In this document: positions 6,501 to 12,945 of the stretch, piece after piece
How the letters are laid out: each line of letters starts with the position of its first letter
Position numbering within the stretch: position 1 is the first letter of the stretch
Assembly: GCA_003170655.1 (NCBI GenBank)
Contig: PMYY01000094.1
Location: 10,079 to 30,077 of the forward strand
DNA: 19,999 bases
Direction of reading: 5' to 3'
Source: Nitrospiraceae bacterium
GTDB taxonomy: Bacteria; Nitrospirota; Thermodesulfovibrionia; Thermodesulfovibrionales; Dissulfurispiraceae
Notes under the pieces: model-generated
What the model saw: only the letters and a program-made list of their open reading frames with translations
The model's database searches: none
What the model was told of the DNA's origin: nothing
Program-made: the position numbers and the translations under genes

Positions 6501-7514
6501 TTATTTTATGCCGTAGTAATCTTTATACCACTCTACAAACCTTGCGATTCCGACCTCAATAGGAGTTGCAGGCTTAAAGCCAACGTCCCTGATGAGATCG
6601 TCGACATCCGCGTAAGTTGCCGGCACGTCTCCAGCCTGTATCGGCATCAGATTCTTCTCAGCCTTTTTCCCCAGACATGATTCGAGGACTTCGATAAACT
6701 TCATGAGTTCCACAGGATTGTGATTACCGATATTGTAGAGTCGGTAAGGTGCGTAGCTGACAGCAGAATCGGGGTTATCGCCGTGCCAGAGCGGATCGGG
6801 CTGCGGAATGCGGTCGACGACCCTGATCACGCCTTCCACAATATCGTCGATATAGGTGAAATCCCTTCTCATTTTGCCGTAATTAAAAACGTCGATAGGC
6901 CTGCTTTCAAGAATCGCCTTTGTAAAAAGAAAGAGCGCCATGTCGGGCCTTCCCCACGGACCATATACCGTGAAGAACCTTAGCCCGGTGCACGGAATCT
7001 TATATAGGCTCGCATAAGTGTGTGACATGAGTTCGTTGGCCTTTTTGGTGGCCGCATAAAGAGATACTGGATGATCGACATTATCGTGGACGGAAAAAGG
7101 CATCTTGGTGTTGGCACCGTAAACAGAACTCGATGAGGCGAAGACGAGGTGCCCGACGTTATTGTGCCTGCATCCTTCGAGGACATTAAGAAACCCTACG
7201 ATGTTGCTATCGATGTAAGAGTACGGGTTCTTTAAGGAATACCTAACGCCTGCCTGAGCAGCAAGGTTTACAACCGCATCAAAGCCACCCTCTGCAAAGA
7301 GCCTCTCCATGCCACTCCTGTCCTGCAGATCGCGTTTGACAAACCGGAACTCTTCCCTTTCCTGAAGCTGTTTAAGCCTTGCAAGCTTCAGGTTGACATC
7401 GTAATAGTCGTTGATATTATCGATTCCTGTAACATTGTCTCCGCGGTCAAGAAGTCGCTTGCCTAGACTGGACCCGATGAACCCTGCCGCTCCGGTGATG
7501 AGTATTTTTTTCAC
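6501..7514 (-). CDS. NAD-dependent epimerase, probable UDP-glucuronate 4-epimerase
   Basis: This 337-residue extended short-chain dehydrogenase most likely interconverts UDP-glucuronate and UDP-galacturonate for surface polysaccharide. The Rossmann NAD motif GAAGFIG is at residues 8-14, the catalytic serine cluster SSSSVYG at 127-133 and YAATK at 153-157 (Tyr153, Lys157). The segment FTVYGPWGRPDMALF (181-195) and IDNINDYYDVNLK near 31-43 are hallmarks of the CapI/GAE-type UDP-glucuronate 4-epimerase group and differ from RmlB and GalE. The GTG start overlaps the rmlD stop by 4 nt, making it the last gene of the rml operon. Substrate choice is inferred from motif similarity; a related UDP-hexose epimerase is the alternative. 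Confidence 0.9.
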   Translation of the reverse strand: MKKILITGAAGFIGSSLGKRLLDRGDNVTGIDNINDYYDVNLKLARLKQLQEREEFRFVKRDLQDRSGMERLFAEGGFDAVVNLAAQAGVRYSLKNPYSYIDSNIVGFLNVLEGCRHNNVGHLVFASSSSVYGANTKMPFSVHDNVDHPVSLYAATKKANELMSHTYASLYKIPCTGLRFFTVYGPWGRPDMALFLFTKAILESRPIDVFNYGKMRRDFTYIDDIVEGVIRVVDRIPQPDPLWHGDNPDSAVSYAPYRLYNIGNHNPVELMKFIEVLESCLGKKAEKNLMPIQAGDVPATYADVDDLIRDVGFKPATPIEVGIARFVEWYKDYYGIK

Positions 7515-8365
7515 TGTGTGTCTCCCTGCACATTTTGTACATATCTGTCGATTGCATTTTTCCAGTCAGGGATTGAGCATCCCAATTCAGCGGAAAGCCT
7601 GCCGGTGGACATTGCCGAAAAATAGGGCCTCTTCGCCGGTGAAGGAAAGCGGTCCGATGTAACCGGCAAAATGATGTTATTCGCCCCTGTCTTCTCCAGA
7701 AAATAACGGGCGACTTCATACCTGGAGGCATAGCCGCTGTTGGTCAAATGATACAATCCTCTCGCTCCCCTCTCAATCGCAAGCATGGTGGTTGCGACGA
7801 TATCTTCAGTATATGTAGGCACCGATACCTGGTCACTGACGACCTTCAGTACAGGGTTCTTTCCGGCCCATTCAGACAGCTTATATAGAAAGTTCTGTCG
7901 CCCCTTGCCAAAAACCCAACTGAGCCTAAAGATGAGATATTGGGGCGCTGCGTTCATTACGCGGATTTCACCCGACCTCTTAGTCTCCCCATACTTATTT
8001 ATAGGATTTGTTTCGTCGGCCTCCGTATAGAAACCCTCTTTCCCTCCGTCGAATACATAATCGGAACTGTAATGAACAAACAATGCCTTGAACTCCCGGC
8101 ATGAAGCGGCCAGGTTCTCGGGTCCAATGGCATTAACACCGTATGCCGTTTCAAAATCGGTTTCAGCCTTGTCCACGTTGTTGTAAGCGGCACAATTGAT
8201 AACGACATCGGGATGTAGATCGCTCAACGCAGACCGGATCGAGGAGAGATCGGTAATGTCCAGAGACCTTTCGGAAGGAACCTGCACCGTATGCCCTGAT
8301 AAGGGAAGGGTACGCTGAAACTCCTGTGCGAGCTGGCCCATGGCGCCGGTTATAAGTACTTTCAT
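7511..8365 (-). CDS. rmlD: dTDP-4-dehydrorhamnose reductase
   Basis: It catalyses the last step to dTDP-L-rhamnose, NAD(P)H reduction of dTDP-4-dehydrorhamnose. I chose the ATG at 8365 (284 residues), which gives the classic start MKVLITGAMGQLAQEF, follows an AAGG ribosome site and sits 7 nt after the rmlC stop. An upstream in-frame start at 8413 would add 16 unconserved residues inside rmlC. The nucleotide motif GAMGQLA is at 7-13. YVFDGGKEGFYTEAD and INKYGETKRSGE (catalytic YxxxK) lie near 101-133. The gene is typical in length and motifs. It overlaps the following epimerase by 4 nt. Confidence 0.95.
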   Translation of the reverse strand: MKVLITGAMGQLAQEFQRTLPLSGHTVQVPSERSLDITDLSSIRSALSDLHPDVVINCAAYNNVDKAETDFETAYGVNAIGPENLAASCREFKALFVHYSSDYVFDGGKEGFYTEADETNPINKYGETKRSGEIRVMNAAPQYLIFRLSWVFGKGRQNFLYKLSEWAGKNPVLKVVSDQVSVPTYTEDIVATTMLAIERGARGLYHLTNSGYASRYEVARYFLEKTGANNIILPVTSDRFPSPAKRPYFSAMSTGRLSAELGCSIPDWKNAIDRYVQNVQGDTQ

Positions 8366-8372
8366 ACCGGCC

Positions 8373-8966
8373 TTAAATCCTGGGACGCGGCATTGCCCCG
8401 CCGCTTCCGTCATAAATGAAATTGTTGTCCGCTTCTTTCAGCCGCGGATGCATCGAATCCTTCCCTGAAAGCACAGGTTCGCTCACCGGCCATTCAACGG
8501 CGATATCAGGGTCGTTCCAGATTATGCCGCGGTCATGTTCGGGCGAATACTCCTTTGTACATTTATATGCCACCTCCGCGGATTCAGAAAGTAGAAGAAA
8601 CCCATGAGCAAAACCGGCAGGCACATAAATCATGAGATTATTCTCTTCATTCAACTCGACGCCGACCCATTTCCCATAGAACGGCGAGCCTTTCCTTATA
8701 TCGACTCCCACATCGTAAACAGATCCTTTCAGGCATTTTACGAGTTTTCCCTGTGCAAATGGGTCTTTCTGATAATGCAGTCCCCTAAGGACATGTCCGG
8801 ATGACTTGGAGTGATTATCCTGGACAAAGACCTCGGATATACCAGCATTCGCGAAATCCGCATATTTGTATGTTTCGAGGAAAAAGCCCCTGTCGTCCTT
8901 AAATATCCGCGGCTTTATAAGTACGAGATCGGGTATTGCGAGGCGGGTGAATTCAAAATTGCTCAT
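8373..8966 (-). CDS. rmlC: dTDP-4-dehydrorhamnose 3,5-epimerase
   Basis: This cupin-fold homodimer converts dTDP-4-dehydro-6-deoxyglucose to dTDP-4-dehydrorhamnose. In the 197-residue protein, the catalytic base is His64 in RGLHYQ, followed by the conserved Lys74 region (QGKLVKCLKGSVYDVGVD). The sheet motif VPAGFAHGFLLLSE is at 115-128 and the active-site Tyr140 lies in CTKEYSPEHDRGI. The start ATG at 8966 has a GAGGAT ribosome site and overlaps the end of rmlA by 14 nt, typical of a coupled operon. Length is slightly above the usual 180-190 because of a short C-terminal tail rich in Gly and Arg/Pro. Nothing is missing. Confidence 0.96.
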   Translation of the reverse strand: MSNFEFTRLAIPDLVLIKPRIFKDDRGFFLETYKYADFANAGISEVFVQDNHSKSSGHVLRGLHYQKDPFAQGKLVKCLKGSVYDVGVDIRKGSPFYGKWVGVELNEENNLMIYVPAGFAHGFLLLSESAEVAYKCTKEYSPEHDRGIIWNDPDIAVEWPVSEPVLSGKDSMHPRLKEADNNFIYDGSGGAMPRPRI

Positions 8967-9834
8967 TAAGCATCCTCAGCATGTATTGTCCATAGCCGTT
9001 CTTCTTGAACGGTTCAGCGAGCTTAAGCACCTGTTCACGGCTAATATATCCGAGACGGTACGCTATCTCTTCGATACAGGCCATCTTGAGGCCCTGTCTC
9101 TTTTCTATCGTAGCTATAAATTCTCCGGCCTCCAGTAGACTCTCATGAGTTCCAGTATCGAGCCATGCGTATCCCCTGCCCATCAACTCAACCCTTAGCC
9201 TGCCTTGCCTGAGATATTCATTGACCACATCTGTGATCTCGAGTTCGCCCCTCTCTGAAGGTTTGATCTGTTTGGCAATGCTTACTACCCGGTTGTCGCA
9301 GAAATATAGGCCGGTGACGGCGTAATTTGAGCGGGGCCGTTCCGGTTTCTCCTCGATAGAAAGCACTTTACCTTTCGCATCGAATTCAACCACCCCATAT
9401 CTTTGGGGATCGTTAACATAGTATCCAAAGACAGTAGCGCCGCCGTTTTTCTCAACGTCGTTAGTCGCTTTTTTCAGCATTTCAGTCAGACCCTGGCCGA
9501 AGAAGATGTTGTCTCCGAGAACGAGACATGCGTTGTCATTCCCGATAAAATCTTCGCCGAGAATGAACGCCTCGGCAAGGCCCTGCGGCGCAGGCTGTAC
9601 TTTGTAACGGAAATTGAGACCCAGACGCGACCCATCGCCGAAAATGTCTTTGAATCTGGGCAGGTCCTGGGGAGTAGATATAATCAGGATATCGCGAATA
9701 CCTGCAAGCATCAATGTTGAAAGCGGATAATATATCATCGGCTTGTCATAGACCGGCAACAGTTGCTTGCATACGGCAAGCGTCACCGGATAAAGACGAG
9801 TTCCACTACCACCAGCGAGAATCATTCCCTTCAT
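8953..9834 (-). CDS. rmlA: Glucose-1-phosphate thymidylyltransferase
   Basis: It makes dTDP-glucose from dTTP and glucose-1-phosphate, the entry step of dTDP-L-rhamnose synthesis. The nucleotidyltransferase signature GGSGTRLYPVT is at 8-18, KQLLPVYDKPMIYYPL at 23-38, LGDNIFFGQGL near 106-116 (metal-binding Asp108) and EEKPERPRSNYAVTGLYF further on. At 293 residues it is full length for the RmlA/RfbA family. The ATG at 9834 has a clear AAAGGAG ribosome site and a consensus -10 upstream. It is the first gene of the rmlA-rmlC-rmlD-epimerase operon. rmlB, needed for the intervening 4,6-dehydratase step, is not in this cluster, so that enzyme must be encoded elsewhere if the pathway is complete. 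Confidence 0.97.
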   Translation of the reverse strand: MKGMILAGGSGTRLYPVTLAVCKQLLPVYDKPMIYYPLSTLMLAGIRDILIISTPQDLPRFKDIFGDGSRLGLNFRYKVQPAPQGLAEAFILGEDFIGNDNACLVLGDNIFFGQGLTEMLKKATNDVEKNGGATVFGYYVNDPQRYGVVEFDAKGKVLSIEEKPERPRSNYAVTGLYFCDNRVVSIAKQIKPSERGELEITDVVNEYLRQGRLRVELMGRGYAWLDTGTHESLLEAGEFIATIEKRQGLKMACIEEIAYRLGYISREQVLKLAEPFKKNGYGQYMLRMLNEQF

Positions 9835-9877
9835 TGATTACTCCTTTTCAAAGACATAACAGTCTGACAACCTCATC

Positions 9878-9883
9878 ATTATA
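9878..9883 (-). promoter_or_regulatory. -10 element of the rml operon promoter
   Basis: On the minus strand a perfect TATAAT lies 44 nt upstream of the rmlA ATG, giving a start near 9871 and a leader of about 37 nt with an AAAGGAG ribosome site. The -35 is weak (TTAAGC at 16-nt spacing). It is the only promoter-like sequence in the 103-bp gap before rmlA. Confidence 0.45.
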
Positions 9884-9937
9884 ATCCATTACGCTTCATG
9901 CTTAACAGGGGCAGCGATGGCGATAAAGGTGGAAACT

Positions 9938-11173
9938 TTAATCGGCAGCAGATTTATCGATACCCTTTCGCAAGTCCAATATTTTCAATCTTCCGTTCTC
10001 CCGCCTAATTCTCATCGTATAGCTTCCTCTCAATTCCTTTCCGGCCCTTCCTTCAGACGTCGCAATAATAGCCCATAATCCCCTAACCATGATACTGTTG
10101 CCTTCCTCGCTGATTATCATATTCCTCATCGACAAACTGTTACGGCCCCTCCCGAAGAGGTTCTTGTAATATTCTCGGATACGGTCGTGATTCATACTGT
10201 CCTCTTTAGCCAACGCCGAATAACAAGAAAGGTACGCTTCGAGATCACCGTGCTTAAATGCTGATTCAAAACGCGAGATGAATCCATATACATCCTCCGC
10301 GAGAGATACATCTTGCTTCGAGCTGGTCGGACCGGCAATTTCGCGGGCATCGGTGGCCGTTCCGTCAGAAGACAGTCCGGAAGCACTAACACTATCCTCT
10401 GCATTGTTCTTAAGCGGCAAAATAGAGTCGGCCGCCTTATTCTCCAAACGCGGGGCGCCTAATGAGACAACGGGATGTCTTGCCGGAATTCTCAAATATA
10501 GAGTGCCGGATGCGGCTGCAGCTAATATCACAGCAAATATTCCGGCTAATGCCCAATAATATTTTAGGCGACTACTGAAAATTGTAGCCTTCCCACAAGG
10601 TTTAGTAAAGAACGAAGGCCTTTCAATTCCCTGCCCGTCATGAAGACCGTACAGCTGATCATATTTGAACTTTCTCCTGTGGTCCTTCAGCACATTGTAT
10701 ATCTCGTTCAGCCTCTTAGTACTTTCGGCGGCGTAGTCCGCAGGCAGGACGATCCCGCCGTGGTTCCGGTCCGGATGATAAAGACGCATCAACGCTTTCC
10801 ACCGCCGGTTAATAAGATACTCGTCGGCGTCAGAAGGAAGTAGCAGTGAGAGATAAAAATCGTCATCCCTATTAAAATGAAGGCTGTGTAAAATGTCTCT
10901 TATGTTTGCGGCAATGGAGCGGTAATCGATCTGTTTGTTCGAGAAAAACTGCAGTACTTCTGGAGATCCTTCAAGCATCTCCAGAAGCACTGCGCCATGC
11001 CGGACAGCAAGTCTTCGGAGTTCCCCTGTCGGGAGAACTCCTGCCGTCAAGACAAACTCGACGGCGTCATTGTAAGGTACTGTCCTGTCGGGACTACCAA
11101 CATTCTTAGCCTTGTCCAGGATTGACTGTCTTTCCCGTGTCGCCTTCTCAAGCCTCTTTTCTATCTCGCTCAT
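9938..11173 (-). CDS. Membrane-anchored J-domain protein with NTF2-like C-terminal domain
   Basis: I do not recognise this as a named family. From the ATG at 11173 it has 411 residues. An N-terminal charged helix (MSEIEKRLEKATRERQ) and an uncharacterised helical region cover about 1-100. A DnaJ-type J domain follows (about 105-175; RWKALMRLYHPDRN with HPD at 133-135, then a helix ending KFKYDQLYG). One transmembrane helix is at about 206-226. A low-complexity Ser/Ala/Asp linker leads to an NTF2/SnoaL-like fold at about 290-405 (FISRFESAFKHGDLEAYLSCYS). The predicted layout places the J domain in the cytoplasm, where it could stimulate an Hsp70, and the NTF2-like domain outside. There is no Gly/Phe or zinc-finger region, so it is a class III-like J protein. 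It lies upstream of the rml operon. The start is set by a strong ribosome site; an upstream in-frame start at 11248 lacks one. Confidence 0.8.
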   Translation of the reverse strand: MSEIEKRLEKATRERQSILDKAKNVGSPDRTVPYNDAVEFVLTAGVLPTGELRRLAVRHGAVLLEMLEGSPEVLQFFSNKQIDYRSIAANIRDILHSLHFNRDDDFYLSLLLPSDADEYLINRRWKALMRLYHPDRNHGGIVLPADYAAESTKRLNEIYNVLKDHRRKFKYDQLYGLHDGQGIERPSFFTKPCGKATIFSSRLKYYWALAGIFAVILAAAASGTLYLRIPARHPVVSLGAPRLENKAADSILPLKNNAEDSVSASGLSSDGTATDAREIAGPTSSKQDVSLAEDVYGFISRFESAFKHGDLEAYLSCYSALAKEDSMNHDRIREYYKNLFGRGRNSLSMRNMIISEEGNSIMVRGLWAIIATSEGRAGKELRGSYTMRIRRENGRLKILDLRKGIDKSAAD

Positions 11174-11183
11174 TACCGCTTTA

Positions 11184-11190
11184 CCTCCCC
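11184..11190 (-). promoter_or_regulatory. Shine-Dalgarno fixing the J-domain gene start
   Basis: GGGGAGG on the minus strand lies 10 nt before the ATG at 11173. The in-frame upstream start at 11248 has no such site, so 11173 is preferred. Confidence 0.7.
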
Positions 11191-11291
11191 GAATTCGCAG
11201 TTGGAATCCAGAGCACCGAACCATAACATTCACGTCTGTCTCATCCACATAAGTACATGGCTCAACTTCAGACGGAGCGTTTTGTCATATC

Positions 11292-12026
11292 TTAAGCAAC
11301 GACTCGAATGACCTTCTCTGCCGGCGCCTTCCCCAGGAGAAGCCGTACCGCGGATTCGAGCTTCGACCTATCCGTGGATTCGAAAGTCACGATAACGGAG
11401 TAATCCTGATTATCTAAAACAGGATATGAACCGATCTTGACGTTCATCTCACTTTCAACCACTTCATTAAGATAACCAGCTAGGACCGATTCCGACTCTC
11501 TGAAATAGACGCGAATGAGAAATATCTTGGGCCCGCTGAACCGGTGTTCAACGGCGTGGAATTTCTTCTTTAGGAGTTCCGGTATGCCCGGGAAAATAAA
11601 GACATTCCCGAACTTGATCAGCGGGAATTTCATGTCGCCGTCGTTGAGAAGTTCTGCTCTTTCAGGGACCTCGGCCATCTTCAGTTGTGCAGGAGTCAGG
11701 ACTGAGTGGCGCTGTTCGAGGACCTTCCTGAGTGTGTCGTTTATTACGGTTTTCACGCCGAAAGCCTGCGATATGCCTTCGATGGTTATATCATCATGGG
11801 TCGGGCCGATGCCGCCGGAGGTAAAGACATAGTCGTATGTTTCCGAAAAGAATCGGACTTCGCGCGCTATCTCATCGGTAAGATCGGGTATTACCGAGAT
11901 GCGGCAGACATTAATGCCGCGGGACCAAAGCTCTTTGGCGAGAAAAAAAGAGTTGGAATCCTGTACCTTCCCGGTCAGGATCTCGTCCCCGATAATGATT
12001 ATCCCAGCTGTCTTTGCCTGCGCCAT
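11292..12026 (-). CDS. Stand-alone molybdopterin-binding (CinA N-terminal/MoaB-like) domain protein
   Basis: The 244-residue protein is a single MoCF-biosynthesis domain of the CinA N-terminal type (COG1058). Visible motifs are AGIIIIGDEILTGKVQDSN (8-26), FTSGGIGPTHDDITIEGIS (68-86), and a FIFPGIPELLKKKF segment typical of the group. CinA proteins usually add a C-terminal nicotinamide-nucleotide amidase domain. That domain is absent; the C-terminal 70 residues form the alpha/beta extension seen in short COG1058 members. Short COG1058 proteins are poorly characterised; ADP-ribose pyrophosphatase activity is known for CinA, and pterin binding is assumed from the fold. I chose the ATG at 12026 over the TTG one codon earlier. 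There is almost no leader: an extended -10 ends 7 nt before the ATG. It follows the cysteine-cluster gene by 48 nt. Confidence 0.88.
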   Translation of the reverse strand: MAQAKTAGIIIIGDEILTGKVQDSNSFFLAKELWSRGINVCRISVIPDLTDEIAREVRFFSETYDYVFTSGGIGPTHDDITIEGISQAFGVKTVINDTLRKVLEQRHSVLTPAQLKMAEVPERAELLNDGDMKFPLIKFGNVFIFPGIPELLKKKFHAVEHRFSGPKIFLIRVYFRESESVLAGYLNEVVESEMNVKIGSYPVLDNQDYSVIVTFESTDRSKLESAVRLLLGKAPAEKVIRVVA

Positions 12027-12033
12027 CAAATCA

Positions 12034-12042
12034 ATTATAGCA
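12034..12042 (-). promoter_or_regulatory. Extended -10 promoter giving a probably leaderless transcript
   Basis: On the minus strand TGCTATAAT ends at 12034, 7 nt before the ATG at 12026. Normal spacing would start the transcript at or next to the A of the ATG. No Shine-Dalgarno is present between promoter and start codon, which agrees with leaderless translation. Confidence 0.5.
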
Positions 12043-12074
12043 CGTTATCTTACGCCACAGTCCGACATATCCGT

Positions 12075-12866
12075 TCATAGGACCGATGCCTGAACTGTCT
12101 TGAATGTAACAATGCAATCCTCGAATACGGCAACGTGCTTGCCTGAGGATTGCAGCTCGCGTGTGCAGAGGTCCCTCTGCACACGGATAAAGTCTTCCCG
12201 GCTCCCGGATGCCAATCCGGCAGCATCAAGCAGATCGAAGAGTAGATACGCCGGTATGGCCGCTTCGAGAATCCCATTGCCCCGCAGGAAGCTTGAAAAT
12301 ACAGACTGCTTTTTAAGTTCAACGAGTATCGTCCTCATAAACCCGGCCTGCCGCAGCATTCCACTTCTGAATCGGCGAAAAGCCTCTGCATAATCAGGCT
12401 GGACGAACCGACCTGACTTCCATACGGCATCCTCGGTTTCATGATATGTCATATACCCGCCGCACTGCCTGAAAGCCTTTTGTCTTTGCGAAGCGAAAAC
12501 TGCATCCTGCCTCTCTTCCGGATAGACTGCGCAAAAGGGAACGATAGAACACTGATATGGTTTGCGGCCTTCCACGTGCAGCTTGCAGCGGTTGTCGGCG
12601 GCCAGCTGAGAACAGCGGCCCTTTCGCCAGTTCCCAGCGATAAAGTCGCCCACGATGAAACTCTTTCCGCTGCTGCTACCCACGGCTTCTAGAAACGCCT
12701 CATGACCTTCATCGACAGGCGCATAATTCCTGAACCCGACGGTTATGGGAAATACACCGTAGAGCTTTGCTATCTCATCGATAGTTATAATAGTTGCGCC
12801 CCCGCAGCACCTTCCGGCGCAGTCGGAAACGCATTTGAAATTGCAGGTCCCCTGTTTTAAGTTCAT
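12075..12866 (-). CDS. YkgJ-type cysteine-cluster protein
   Basis: The 263-residue protein carries an N-terminal cysteine cluster (Cys8, 12, 16, 20 and 21, ending CAGRCCGG) and more cysteines at 85, 94, 106, 112 and 135. This arrangement (CxxxCC followed by spaced CxxH/C elements such as CKLHVEGRKPYQC) marks the YkgJ family (formerly UPF0153), predicted to bind zinc or an Fe-S cluster. The function of the family is not established. The rest is soluble and alpha-helical, without a signal peptide. The ATG at 12866 has an AAGGTGG ribosome site, though about 13 nt away. It is divergent from the radical SAM gene and 48 nt upstream of the CinA-N gene on the same strand. A second member of the family lies at 19183-19968 but is not closely similar outside the Cys motifs. 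Confidence 0.8.
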   Translation of the reverse strand: MNLKQGTCNFKCVSDCAGRCCGGATIITIDEIAKLYGVFPITVGFRNYAPVDEGHEAFLEAVGSSSGKSFIVGDFIAGNWRKGRCSQLAADNRCKLHVEGRKPYQCSIVPFCAVYPEERQDAVFASQRQKAFRQCGGYMTYHETEDAVWKSGRFVQPDYAEAFRRFRSGMLRQAGFMRTILVELKKQSVFSSFLRGNGILEAAIPAYLLFDLLDAAGLASGSREDFIRVQRDLCTRELQSSGKHVAVFEDCIVTFKTVQASVL

Positions 12867-12915
12867 GCATATATAGTACCACCTTTCCTTGCTCTAAATC
12901 TTTTCCGGATGTTAT

Positions 12916-12945
12916 TTTATAAGGATGAACTTTTCCCGCTTCCAA
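12916..12945 (-). promoter_or_regulatory. Possible promoter for the YkgJ-type gene
   Basis: On the minus strand TTGGAA (12940-12945), an 18-nt spacer and TATAAA (12916-12921) predict a start near 12909 and a leader of about 43 nt. The -35 lies inside the first codons of the divergent radical SAM gene. The whole divergent gap is only 58 bp, so the two genes must share this region. Confidence 0.35.

Noticed and set aside
6501..7514. Calling this gene rmlB (dTDP-glucose 4,6-dehydratase)
   Set aside because: The motifs VYGPWGRPDMA and IDNINDYYD are those of UDP-glucuronate 4-epimerases, and the dehydratase signature with Asp-Glu after the catalytic Thr is absent.
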